From Antitrichia curtipendula (taxonomy: Eukaryota; Streptophyta; Bryopsida; Hypnales; Leucodontaceae), in contig OX579633.1 of assembly GCA_951230915.1 (NCBI GenBank), positions 27,810,574 through 27,874,573 on the forward strand: a DNA stretch of 64,000 bases, given 5' to 3'. Below are positions 24,118 through 36,769 of the stretch, piece by piece (positions within the stretch are counted from its first letter, which is position 1; each line of letters starts with the position of its first letter). Position numbers and translations under genes: made by a program. Below the pieces are notes generated by a model. It saw only the letters and a program-made list of their open reading frames with translations. It ran no database searches and was not told the DNA's origin.

Positions 24118-24797
24118 AGGTGGGTACACCTTTAATGGGGCCGTGCCTTAAACCGCAATCTACTTTAAGCCCCAAAATGGTGTCAGTATAATCTGAAAAT
24201 TGCACCTCCTTGTCTTTCACAGTTCTTAAAAGCAATATTGGCCATTTTGAGGCATGTGACTGGCTTCTTAACTCAGAGAACACAAGGATTTAATAGCACA
24301 GGGCTTTAATAATTGATTCCAATAAAGACTTGTCAGATGTCAAAAAAAAATGCTTGTGCTATTAAACCCTCGTGTCATTGAATCCTCAATCTTCATGTTA
24401 TTTCAAGCATGTGTCACAGATGTTATTAAATCCTCTTGTTAATTCATATGACGCACAGAACACAAAAACATAGAATCATGGGTTTACAAGTATGCAATGT
24501 TTTATTTAATAAATATGAATAACACTATTACACCTTTGTCTCTGTTATTTCTAACACCATTGAGGGTGGGCTTTGAATGTAATTGTTCTCTTTCAATGCA
24601 ACCTATAAGCAGTTTTAAGATACCTCCTGTCAAAAATTTGTCCCCCTACTGTTGTCTCACTTTTGTCAAAATCTGAAAATTGATTGTGCAATACTTCCTC
24701 TTCTACATATTGTTTTACTCTCTTATATTCAGTATTTACTAATTAGCCTACAATTTATCTACAGCCCAATTTGTGGCGGTTTTAGGTGTACCCACCT
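24118..24797. mobile_element. 680-bp TA-flanked element (Tc1/mariner-like MITE)
   Basis: The insertion is private to unit 2. Units 1 and 3 read GATGTTAGTACGTG at this point, and unit 2 reads GATGTTA, the element, then TAGTACGTG. The left end AGGTGGGTACACCTTTAA is matched by the complement of the right end (TTTTAGGTGTACCCACCT), and TA is duplicated. No transposase frame is present. TA targeting is typical of the Tc1/mariner superfamily, but family identity is inferred from the duplication alone. Confidence 0.8.
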
Positions 24798-24804
24798 TAG
24801 TACG

Positions 24805-27800
24805 TGATTGACTTCTTTGGTTCCTTACTTGACACATGGAAATTGAAAATTTGGGGAAAAATTCATACAACTTTCTGAGTTCTCTCCTCCACCTCCAATC
24901 GCTTTAAAAACAAACTAAAGTTTCTGGAAAACACTTTAAAGTACCTTCAAATGTGAATCACACTCATGAAATTGACTTTGGTTCTACACTTCTACCCCAA
25001 AAATTTGTTTTACCACAAATTTGAGGAAGAGAATTGTTATTGTATGAAAAATTTAACAAGGTACACACAAAAATTTAATAGGCTCTTATTCTAGAAAGGA
25101 GAGTCTAAGAGTAGAAATGTGAGAGACAAAATGAAGACTTACAAAATTGTAAAAGATAATGTTCAAACAAAGTAAAGAACTCACAGTGCTCTCCAGAAAC
25201 ACTCACAAAACTTAACTTGACAACAATATTAAGTCACGGACTCAAGGAGTTCTCTTCACCTAAATACTCCAATCCTAAGGTTGATGAACACTAACATTTT
25301 GATGAAACTCATTCAAAAGTAAGGTGAATTCTTAAGGGAGCTGATCTAATACTATAATTGGAAGTTGAATGTCTTAGATGATCTGATTTTGGTTCTACCC
25401 GAAAAATTTGTTATACCACAAATTTGAGGAAGAGAATTGTTATAGTGTGAGAAACTTAATAGGTAAATTTCAAAAATTTAATAGGCTCTTATTCTAAAAA
25501 AGGAGAATCCAAGAGTAGAAGTGTGAGAAGAATTGAAGCCTTACGAAATTGTAAATGATTATGCTCAAGCAAAGTGAAGAACTCACAATGCTTTGCAAAA
25601 ACATTCACAAAACTTAACTTGACGACAAATGAATATGAAGTCATGGATTCTATTCACTTAAACACTCAAACCCTAAGATAGATGAACATTGACATTTTAA
25701 TGAAACTCATTAAAAAGTAAGGTGAATTCTTAAGGGAGCTAATCTAATATTATAATTTGAAGTTGAAATGCCTTAGATGTCACATCATGTGCTAGCATGC
25801 ATTATATGGACTCCATAGAATATTTGAAAGTTATGAGTTTTAAAAGCACAATTTTTGGTGTAACCCAAACCAAGAGTAGGTTCTCACAAATTTTTATGTT
25901 TGGGTTGTGTACATCTTATGTAATCAATATCTAGATTTTTGTAACACTTTTTAGTCCAAATGTAAGTGTTTCATTTTAGTCAATGCTGATTATGTGCATA
26001 ATTTACAAACACTTCATATCTAGTGATGGTCCTTGTGTTGAGGTGAAATTTGAGCCAAACTAGTCCAAAACTAAAGTTTCTACCCGTTTTCAACTATAAT
26101 TATGTGGTTATCCATTGATATGTTTGGAGTTATTTCTTCTAGTATTTTTTGAGTTAAAGTTTTCTTTTTTTAAGACAATATAGATTGGTAATTTTTTTAA
26201 TAGAGGTTCAATCTCATTATATATTGGCTATTTATGATTTGAAAATTTAATTCAATTAATGTTTAACTATTGAGTCTCCTTGTATCTTGGATGGACTAGA
26301 TAACCACAACATACAAATTTGTTTACATTTCACAATCCTTTCAAAATCACTATCCAACTCTATTCAATAAAAATACCAACAGTCTTTTCTAAAAATTATT
26401 AACTTTTGCCCCTCACTAAATATATGTATATCATTATAAAAACAAACACAATATATGTGTATACGAATACAAATATGATTATGATATATGTGGATATATA
26501 TATATATATAAAAGTCCAAATACAAGTGCAAAAACAAGCACAAATTTGTAATTTTAAATTATTTGTCAAAATGAGGATTTTGATAAATTCAAATATTGAA
26601 ATTCCAAGAATTTATACATTAAAATTTAAGAAATTAGATATATGAGAGATTCCAAATTAAAATCAAATCAATTAGAAATTTTGACCAACAACAAGAATTT
26701 GACACGTGACCCCTTTAGAATAATTTTCTAAAAAATTGAAATCTAATTATGATGCATGTGAGTGACATGACTACCTACTACTATGCATTGAAATACATCA
26801 GCCATGAGTTTACACACCACTATTTATATTTTTGCAATACAATCATGGCCTCTAAAATCAAATTTCTAATGCTCAATTTTTTTTTCACTCATTTCTTTCA
26901 TACATTTAAATGACTGGTTTGTTCTCTAAGAGAATATGCATCAATTGGCTAAAAATCAACTTTTTAATCTCTTTTATTAGAAACAAATTGGATCATGATT
27001 CATCCATCATCTACACAATTTTGAATTAATTTGTTTTTACTAAATCCTAATGGCATCCAAACATCTTCTTCATAAAACCTTAGAATTTGAATTTGATAAA
27101 CCATGTAATTTGTTACAATTTGTTTGGTGGTGTTGCATTGCAATGGCTCTATTCTAGTTATATATTAAGAAGTAGAAACCATTTGTTCCATTTGCATACA
27201 TGTATTGTTGATGTTGTGAACATAGTTGAAACTTGGGACCAAGGCTACTTGTGGTGGCATCTTTCCCATAGGACATAGATAAAAACTTTCAAGACTTAAG
27301 GCTCTAATTTCTTAAATTGACTCATAATGTCTTCTATTAACATCATTGTTTCTGGAGTTATAAAGTCGCATCCTCATCTTGCCCCTAGGAAATATTCAAT
27401 CTTTTTTACAAGGTTATTGAGCAAACTAAATGATGTGCAAGTGCAACCTCATTAATATGAGAAATATTGTTGAGTGACTAGAGGAGTGCGGGATGTTGTT
27501 TCCGTAACAAAACTCTATTTTCATCTTATTGGAAATAACCTCTATTATAGAGTTGGTTCAATCACGCTCGATTAATGGTCAAAAAGAAGAAAACCATCAC
27601 ACATAGTATTTAAGCCTTATGTTTCATAACGTAACTAACATGTTTATAATTTCAGAACATAGACCTAATGGATATGCAATAGAAATTTAGGAATAATTTT
27701 GCACATTCATTGATAAATCTACTTAAAGTGAGAATCAAATATTGTATAATTTTAGAGAAGCTATATGAATTGGTTTTATAATTTCAAAAGTTGAAAGTTG

Positions 27801-27812
27801 TAGAACGTATAA
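24805..27812. other. AT-rich shared non-coding block, unit 2 first part
   Basis: Counterpart of 10400-12990 in unit 1. It includes a TA microsatellite near 26494-26507 and a local duplication in which 25381-25760 repeats, in a unit-3-like version, what precedes it. No gene is seen. Confidence 0.6.
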
Positions 27813-28540
27813 GGGTGATTGCAAGAAACACTTGTCCTATTTCTTGTCCCCTTGCTCTTGGACAAGTGGATTTTGGCTATAACTTTTGCATCGTATGTCC
27901 GTTTTTTATGAAATTTGAAGTAAACGTACACATAAAAGTTTCAAAAATTCATTATTTCTTTCCAATTATTGAAAATTTATTTACTATTTTTAAATTGCCC
28001 CTGATTGGATGTCTACCTTGGCCATTTTAGGGGTTTTGAGTCCTATTTCCAATACAAAAATACGAATTTGAAAGTGAAAATTGGGAGACAAGGAGTTATA
28101 CTAAAGTTACACAATATTATGAAGAGATTTTCTAAAAATAATAAAGTATCCACCTTCCACATGTGCTCAAAGTGCACTACCTATGTACACGTGCAAAGAA
28201 CACAATTTTTATTTTCCAAAAATAAAAAATAGTGAAAAAGGAGAACCTACAAGTAAGGAAAAATTACTTTTTTATTTTGAATTATTTGAATTGTTTTACT
28301 ATTTTCTAAAAATAAACTCAAAAGTATCTATTTTCTTCTATTTTCCTGGGCCTCTTTTTTTGTGCATAATTTTTAGAGATAAATTTTTCTAAACTCCAAT
28401 TTTCACATGCATACTTTATGAATGCTTTATAAATTATCTATATTTTATTTTATTTAAAAAAAGTTAGTGCAAAAGGTCATAGTACTCCAATACTACAGCC
28501 ATTTTGGCCAGAAAATGGCAGGTGTTTCTTGCAACTACCC
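27813..28540. mobile_element. 728-bp inverted-repeat element with ATAA duplication
   Basis: Private to unit 2. Unit 3 reads GAACGTATAAGTGTAATTC without interruption, while here the element sits between two ATAA copies. The left end GGGTGATTGCAAGAAACAC is matched by the complement of the right end (GTGTTTCTTGCAACTACCC) with two mismatches. The interior frames (63-79 codons) are AT-driven and not recognisable. The four-base ATAA duplication does not fit a standard plant superfamily neatly. Confidence 0.75.
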
Positions 28541-31500
28541 ATAAGTGTAATTCAAGTGAATCCAACATCCATTACATATGTATCCCAAAAAAGACATTTA
28601 TAATATCAAACAAAATTTCAAAGCAAAAGGCTTTAAAATTTATGAACAACTAGCTTAAGTTTACCAAAGCTTGTCATTTTTGTATATCTATCACCTCTAC
28701 AATATGATAGGAGAAACAAATTATTACCAAAATAGTTGCAAGTTCCAAGTTGTTGTGGCCATTCAACTCCAATTGAAAACAAATCTTTTAGTTAGGTACT
28801 ATCTACTTTTACATTTCCTATCCAAAAACTACAGTCAAGATTAGGTCAAGAACAAATTTAGGTATGACCACATTGTAATAGTGTTTTTGTCAACATCCCT
28901 GAGAACTTAAAAATATGAAGAACACAAGTAATTGTACCTAGTGGTCAAATAATAATTAAAGCCACAAAATGTGATTATGCAAATGCTTTAAAACATGATT
29001 TTTTCTAATAGATTCAAAATAATGCAAATTTTTTTAATCCAAGCAAAAAATTTATTATTTAAAAAATATTTTTCTAAGAATTTGGACATTTGGTATTTAA
29101 ATAGTTTCCGCCATTCCTAACCATTAGATATAGAAATAGGGATTAAGTATGATGATTTCCACTATTAGAATGTAACACTAAGTATTTTCTCAAAAGCCAC
29201 ACTATTTTAATTTAGCACTAGTCATGTTGAAATATTATTATATTGTACTAATTTATATACACGAAAGGTTTGGTAGTACTAATCTTGTGTCATCACTAAT
29301 AGGATAAATCAATAATCTATTCGAATGATTAGGTTTGATGTTCCTTGACAAACAAACAATTAAAGTTTTCAAATTTGATTTGGCAAATGCATAAAAATAA
29401 AATTACTTGTTTATCTTGATATAATGTTTAAAAAATGATAATAATTCAATTTTTTTTTAATTTATTTCAAAAAAGAATTTGGCCAATCTTGACAATTGAA
29501 TATAGTATAAAGGTAATACTTGCATAAAAAATAATGGAAACAAAATTCATATTTATTCTAATTGAATTAACACCAATTGGAACTGAAGGAAAATTTAAGA
29601 AGGAAATAGTGTTTTTTGGGGGGCAATTTATAACTCAAAAGTTGTAATTTTTTGGAAGGAATATTTGACAATAGATTTTTTTATTTTCAATGGATGAAAT
29701 CATTGAATAGCTAAAACAATGTAAGGAATTATTGCTCTATTGTGGATGATTTTTTACAGTTTGGAATGAAAACAAGCATTTTCATCTATGCTTTGAATGT
29801 TTCATTTATATTGATGGATGTTAATAGTTTCTCCACTCTACTAGACATCGCTTTGTATGATGCCCCAAACTAATGAAAAATAGCAACATGGAAAGAAGTC
29901 TCTTTTGTCCTCAAATTATAAAATCTTATAAACAAGTTTTGTTCAAATACATAACAATTGAAGTAACCCTTAAGTGGTCCCATGTAAACATTGTATCATT
30001 AAAAACATTAGAAACATCAATTATACTTCTTTTATACTATATAATTGAAAAAAAATTGGACTAAAAAAGTCTGAGCATGGGTTTATTTGAACTTTGGGTG
30101 AATTTATTAAAAAATGGTTCCTCTTCTAAATTTTCTAGGCAATACCAAGCTCAAGTGTTCTTAGTTTATGTCAAAGTCTATTTGTCGTATATGGCGCATT
30201 GACGATCTATGTTAATATATTCCTTGAATCAATTTCTCTTATCAAATTATTATAAATGTAAATTTGTGATCTTTTGTATTGAATTGGCTTTTATGTGAAT
30301 GACAAATTGTTGTTGTGTGATGAGTTTGTGAAGGTGGAAATTCTAGTTTATTATCAAGTCATCAATTAAGTTTATTTGTGAGGCCCTAGACGGAGAATTT
30401 GTCCAAGAATGCGCTTTTAGAGTACTGTAAGTTGTGTGATGAGTTTGTGAAGGTGGAAACTCTAGTTTATTATCAAGTCATCAATTAAGTTTATTTGTGA
30501 GGCCCTAGACGGAGAATTTGTCCAAGAATGCACTTCTAGAATATTGTAAATTGTGTGAGATGGAGTGAGGCAAATTGATCAAGAAAATGTAGCAAGTCTA
30601 GAAGGGATTGTAGATAGGCTTGCGGAGTTGACGAGGAGGTCAAGGCAAGTTTCAAAGACAAATTATTTGGCAAAATGAGTTTCCCTGCTTATTTAAATCG
30701 ATTAAAGAGGAAATTAATTGAAAGTGCAGTGATTGCCGTTATATGTTTGTGATTGATTGTGTTAGCGCTAGTTGTATTAATGTCAAAATGTTGTGTCTAA
30801 GCAATTAGCCTTGCATTGTCGTCTACAACTTATTAGAAGATTAATTGTTGCCTATTTGTCAAAGAAGATGTATGAAACAATTCCATCACCATAATTGCTT
30901 GTTCAAATCAAATGTAGAATATTTCATTTGGATTTGTTGTGTATGTTGAGATTAGTTTGTGAGAACAAAATTAAATTTAGATGCAAAATCATGAATGTCA
31001 AACCGTCATACCGTATTGGATAAATTGTGTTTAAAGTAAAGTCAAATTGCCTTGTGAGTTCTGAAAATAGATTGTTAAATGGATTAAAAGTCAATTGCCT
31101 ACGTAATGGAACGAATGATTTTATTGTGAAATTGTTGTCCACTGTCCACGGCAAGACTGTTAGTTGTCTATTCGATAGTATTTTGTACTATCATAAGTTA
31201 ATAAATGTACTTATCATGAGTTGATAAATTGTAAGTCTATTTGTCTGGCAAAATTATAGACCAATCACTATAATTGTGTATTTGTGTCATTGTTGAAATC
31301 CAAAGCTAGAATGTGTGGTTGAAAGACAAATTACCTAAATCCCTACATAGTATAATAGGTTGGTAGAATCAAATTGTCAAACATACTATATACACAGTCT
31401 TAAGCGATTGTACATGGAATAGTCAAGTTGTCCATAAGATGAATAAATTGTGAGTGATTCATCATAGAAAAGAGTTGTCAAGTTGCATGAATTACATTGA

Positions 31501-33182
31501 GCATATTAAATATTACAATTTAAGTCAAATTGTCCAAATTGTGAATTAACTGCGGGAATGAACGATTTAAAACAACGTCTAATATTTCCAAAATCAAATT
31601 GTCAAATTTGTTGTCATTAATTATTGGATTGAATGATGAAGTAGTGTCGCATATATAACTAGTTGGTTATTGACACAATATAATTCTTGTGACAAATTGA
31701 TTTGAACTAGTTAAGTTTAAATTGAGAAAATAATGAAAGAATTGATTTTCAAGCAATTTGGCATTTTATTCCTTGAAATCATTTTGAACCCCTTCTACGG
31801 ATCAAGTGACTTTAGACACTTAAAACGATAGACAAATTGTCCTTTTCCGGAAAAGAACCCCTATACTAGTATCCTTGGATTTTGTCCTAGAGTAGGAAAA
31901 ATCCAATTTACAAAAACATAGGCAAAAAATTGAGAAAAAATCTAACTAATTTCAATTTTAAGTAAAGAATTTATAGAAAAAATAACCAACTCATCACTTA
32001 TAAAACCAATTAAATATAGGAATTGGAAGAAATTAGCTAGTAACACTAAAAAACTTCACGGACATTGTAATTTAGCCATGCTACAAAAAATTTAAGTCCA
32101 TTGAACCAAACATTCCTCTATTAATACTTCATTGGTAGCAATTTCACCTTACTTACAACTTATTGAGATTAATAATGAACTGTTACAATCCACCCTACTT
32201 TTATTATGCTTGGAGACTTTACCGACGACATCTTTTTATGAGGGCATTGCACAAATTGAATTATACATCCTCCAGCACCTTAAGACTATCAATGACATTA
32301 ATTCATAAACCCCTTGCATTTAAGATACATTCCCTCAGACTCACAATTTACATGGCAAGGCGGTGAAACTACATACATTTCACACTCATTGATGATTTCT
32401 ACTCAAATCAAACCACACAAGTTACATCATATATATATGTGGACTCAACAAATTTCTAACCATTTTTCAATAAGGCAATAATTTTACACATCCCCCAGAC
32501 ATTCTATTCGCACGACACTTTCCACCCAACCTACCAAACAATAGCTTCACCTGCTCCAATCCATACCGTCAACCAACCTTGAAAAATTCAAAACTCCTTA
32601 TACGGAACAAAATGCACACATAGTTCCAACCTTAGAAAACAATTCTAAAACACCCATCTCTCAAGAGAAATGAATGAAATTTTGCTTGCGATGCAATTAA
32701 CATTGTTACAAGGATCAAACCACATTCAAAGGTACTATTAGGATTATTTTACTAGAATAGGACTAGAGTCTTTTTTTGAAGTTTTAAAGTTCTAAATTAC
32801 TTTTTTGTTATTTTTAATAAATTTATAGATAAATAGTATTGCAATGCATCCCTTTATTAAGTTGGAGAAATTTTTCTATAAGTAAAATCTTCAAAAGGAC
32901 ATAAATGAGTAGCTACGAGGCTAAATTTAATGTGTATATTATAATATAGAACTTTAGAAGAATTTTTTTATTCAATTTTTTAATATTTTTCAAATATACA
33001 ACTATTTAGAAGAGTTTTTAGTGAGTAAATCTTGGGCTTAAAATACTGTATATTTTTAATTAATTAATTGTTTTTTAATAAATTATTGATTTATTCTTTA
33101 AAAAAATTTAGACATTCAATTCCAAAAATAGCTTACATAGGGACCTTGAAGTGAATAATATACACATTTTTTTTATGGCTTT
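28541..33182. other. AT-rich shared non-coding block, unit 2 second part
   Basis: Counterpart of 13000-16860 in unit 1 plus a segment (about 31915-32560) absent from unit 1 but present in unit 3 (about 52105-52740). A 119-bp tandem duplication lies at about 30311-30548 where unit 1 has one copy. No gene is seen. Confidence 0.6.
30311..30548. repeat. 119-bp tandem duplication
   Basis: Two adjacent copies run from TTGTGTGATGAGTTTGTGAA to about CTGTAAG or TTGTAAA. They differ by a few bases, and unit 1 holds only one (about 14762-14882). Confidence 0.75.
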
Positions 33183-33450
33183 ATGGGCCCCGTTAGAAAT
33201 GCACACGCTCCTAACATCGGGAACGTCGGCGTTTCCAACAAGAACGCTCGGATCAGGGAACGCGGGGAACAAGTCGAAACCCTAAAAATGTTCTGAAACT
33301 CTGCTTTTGTAGCTCATAATGCGCCTTTGCTCGACCATCGCACCATCGACTTCACAAAATCAGTAAATTCTGGAACGAATTCTTTGAATTCTGTGCTCGC
33401 TTGGTCCAAGTTTGCATTATCTCGCACAATCTCTCAACTCTCATGCTACA

Positions 33451-34380
33451 GATTGAGTAGGTTTTTGAAAGATTTGAATTCGGTCAAGTGCATTACCGAA
33501 TGAATCTTCGTTTTTGAAGAGGAAGTGCTTTAGCAGTCAGAGGAGGAAGAAGAGAAACATGGAGCTTAGTGTTGCTGAAAAACAGAATGAAACGGATTAT
33601 TCTCGTTCTCCAATTTTATTAATTTGAATGCTTTTGAACGTACTTGAACGTTTTTTATTATTATATGTGTACTTACAGCTTAAGGACAAAGTTTTGAAAA
33701 CAAGACTGAACAAATCGCAGTCTAAGGCAATTAAAATTGCTAGTGAGAAAATGTGAGAATAAACATCCATGCAATGGATTGAGTTTTTGAAAAGTTTGCA
33801 TTCGGTCGAGAGGAGATTGCCAATGGAATGTCGTTTTTGAAGTAGAAGTGCTTTAGTAGTCAGAGGAGGAAGGAGAGAAACATGGAGCTCAATGTAGCCG
33901 AAAAACGGAATGTAAAGATCAATGTCTATCTCCAATAATTTGACTGTTTTTGAAAGATTCTTAATTTTGTATGTGGACTTACAGCTTAAGACAAAGCTGT
34001 TTTGAAACAAAATTAAAGAAAAGCTTAGTCTAAAGCGGTTAAAAATGCTATTGAGAAAATGTGAGAATCCATGCGATGGATTGAGTAGGATTATAAAGGG
34101 TTTGAATTCGGTCAAGAGGAGATAGCGAATGGATTGTTGCTGGGAAGGGGAAGTGCATTAGCAGCCAGGTGGAGGAAGGGCTGAAGTGAGAACATGGAGT
34201 TCAGTGTAGCCGGAATGCGAAATACCACCGAATGTTCTCGTTCTCAGGTTTCTAGCTCGTTATAATTTGAACTTTTATAAACGTTTTTCATTCTTTGTAT
34301 GTGTTCCTAGAGCTTATAGCATAATTTTTGAAACATAATGGACGAAAACGAATGCAATTGAAAAAATTGAGAACAAGAAT
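33451..34380. repeat. Three ~300-330-bp tandem repeats inside the captured-gene element
   Basis: GATTGAGT begins copies at 33451, 33778 and 34079. Each continues with a TTGAATTCGGTC-like word, a GGAAGTGC.TTAGCAG-like word, GAGGAAG, and a GAACATGGAG or AAACATGGAG start-like motif. The copies are diverged. The 172-codon minus frame across them (33597-34115) is a by-product of the repeat. They lie upstream of the nitrilase-like fragment and may be its duplicated 5' region. Confidence 0.7.
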
Positions 34381-34927
34381 ATTCTGTTTTCCTGTACCAC
34401 TAATGGAGTTGAAGTTTTTTTTGTGTGTAGAATTTTAGCTTGGGTTTTGCGTGTTTCATTGTGGCAGATTTAGGCAAATTTTCATGCTTCTTGTGTCTTG
34501 TGACCATTTCTTTTTTGACTCATTATTTTGTTCTCGTATTTTCATCTTTGAGATTCTGAGGTTGTGAGGTTCATCTTAAATTAGACTGTGGAGTTATCTG
34601 GACTGCATTCGTTGTCTACATTCCCGTCATGGCTTGCCGCGGAAAGGATTCACGTACAATACTCTAAATAGGTTCCGTACAAATTGCGGAGGCTTGATTG
34701 GTTAGTATTCGATTGGAGGTGATTGTATTGCTGTGATTAAACGTGAATGGTTGATTCTGCGAGAATTTCCAGGCACTTGCAGGGAAATTCATTTCCAATC
34801 AAAGGAGAAGATTTCATCCTTTTCTTTACTGTTTGATCTTGTCTTTCTCACCATGCGGTGGTGGAGTTTGAATTTTGTTGGGGAATAACTTCTCACGGCT
34901 CTCTTTTCCTTTCCAATCGTAATTCAG

Positions 34928-35658
34928 AAAGCAGCGGAAGCTGGCGTCAGGTTGTTGTCCCTTCCGGAGTGCTTCTCGTTCATTGGGGCCAAGCAGGGCG
35001 AATCTTTGAAAATTGCCAAGCCTGTGACATAGCCGATTATCAAGCGTTACCAGAATCTCGCAAGGCATGTTCCTTGTCTTGGCGACCTTTGATGTGTCTC
35101 GTTCAGGGGTATATAATATTCGTCTTTTCTCAAAGAAGTGTCATCTGCTGAATGAATTATTTAGACATGTAATCAGATTGAATATTGTGGCTGTTTTGGG
35201 GTTTCAAAAGGACACAATGTTGGCTTCAGCTTCCTTGTTTTGGGGAATTCTTAGGAAATTTCTCAGACCTTAACAATGATCCACGATTTTTTCTTTGCAA
35301 AGGAGGATTCTCTTGTTTTTCTTAGGGAACTTTATGTAAATTGTACCAATGGCGATGTTTTTAAGTCTAGTTATAAAAAACACCTTGTTTTTTGAATACG
35401 ATCTTCTCTAGTTAAAGTAGACCTCAAATTTCTAATCATTGATTATCTGCAGATTAGTAGTTTTCACCTTAATTATGCAGTAGAAGATGGTATGAACACA
35501 GTCGTGATCTAACATAGATGCTGGAATAGGGAGGTAGGGTTATGCCTTGCACTTGGTGGCTTCCAAGAGAAGGGACCAGATAACAATCACCATTACAACA
35601 CTCATGTGCTTCTTGATGATATGGGCAATATCTGCAGTGCCTACCGAAAAATCCATCT
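34928..35658 (+). pseudogene. Nitrilase-like (carbon-nitrogen hydrolase) gene fragment
   Basis: Two exon-like pieces read as a plant nitrilase-like protein of the NIT1/deaminated-glutathione amidase type. Piece 1 (34928-35065, after a CAG acceptor) encodes KAAEAGVRLLSLPECFSFIG and then GESLKIAKP, before an in-frame TAG and KRYQNLAR. Piece 2 (35518-35658, after AG, ending at a GT) encodes LALGGFQEKGPDNN, NTHVLLDDMGNI and YRKIHL; the lysine of that last motif corresponds to the catalytic Lys of the family. The N-terminal catalytic Glu region and the nucleophile Cys region are not found. The internal stop and missing ends show a non-functional captured fragment. Family assignment rests on motif recognition by eye. 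Confidence 0.75.
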
Positions 35659-36141
35659 GTACATGCTCTCCCCTACTTAATGTATATCTACTTATCATGG
35701 ACCAAATGTATTTGTATTGAATTGATTGTTTTTGAAAGGCGACTTTGAGCTTCCTTAAAATATCATCGTACTGTCTAGAAATGATTTGATATTTTATAAA
35801 ATTGTTAATGTGCTCTTAACTCAATTTCTGCATTCTGTGCAGAATCTAAGTACGTAAGTTGATGTATTTGTTCTCTCAATTTTGTTCCCGAGTCGTGCTT
35901 ATAATCTTTCTGATCCCATGTCATACTCAATCGCATGGTTGTCAAACTATGGCTTTGTTTGAGCGCACTGATAATTCTCCCAGTCGCCCACATGGCTGGC
36001 TTTCTGGCTACTTCCCATCAAGTGCTTTGGATAAGATATGGTTTCCAGTATAGGCCTGACAAAAGATCCGCATCAAATTCGGACCAGAAATGCCAAATGT
36101 TCTGGGAAAGGAAAACAAAATATAAAAATCATTGTGAATAC

Positions 36142-36610
36142 CTTAGTTTTCCAACATATGTAGTACTTCCTCTTGACATATCTTCAGAGTTGATAGAAAT
36201 TATGTAATCGGTACTGGTTGCCCGCCAAAACTTCCTTGCAGCTAATAGGAACTTGCCGTTCTCCACCAAAGCTGTATCAATCCATGCATTCAACACCATA
36301 AGCGACCTAAACAGGGTTTGGGATAAAGAAAAATTCTCTGCCCCAAATTTACTTGCCCAACACTACGCAAAAATTTAAACTGCATGTCCATCATAAAAGC
36401 ATGCATTCCTATAAAGAATGATTCAATCTTCTACAGTAAAAGAAATTAAAGGCCAAACCAAAGAATCTATACTACATCAAGACAATTTGGTCAGATCAGG
36501 CAATGCTTTGACAGGAACTCACTAGGAAGAAGCCCTAAAAAGAGCTGGTATGTTGAGGTAGTCCTGTCCCGCTTTATGAGGCATTGCACGGTGTTCTCAC
36601 GAGGTCCAGG
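36142..36610 (-). pseudogene. Tubby-like (F-box tubby domain) gene fragment
   Basis: Two minus-strand exons, 36610-36523 and 36271-36142, join in frame across a GT-AG intron. The first encodes [16 protein letters not shown] and then [10 protein letters not shown]. The second encodes LVENGKFLLAARK, STDYIISIN, MSRGSTTYVGKLR, ending at a GT donor. These match the start of the tubby C-terminal domain of plant tubby-like F-box proteins (PGPR...IQCFIKRD...TYHLYL...LVENGKFLLSAKR in family consensus form). The upstream F-box and the rest of the tubby barrel are missing, so it is a partial captured copy. The surviving exons are still open, suggesting recent capture. It lies opposite in strand to the nitrilase-like fragment. 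Confidence 0.8.
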
Positions 36611-36769
36611 CTGCAAACAACAAAACCGGTAGGGTCAGTGAATGCAATAGATACCGAACGTGTTTATTTCATAGTCATCCGTGCACACTATCACTATTGC
36701 CCTTGATGATAGAACGGCAAAGCAAACTGATACTAAGACCACCTTCAATCCAGTTGCCCCAAATCTCGT

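Noticed and set aside
33597..34115. 172-codon minus-strand frame
   Set aside because: Produced by the three local tandem repeats; no recognisable protein and frame not kept between repeat copies.
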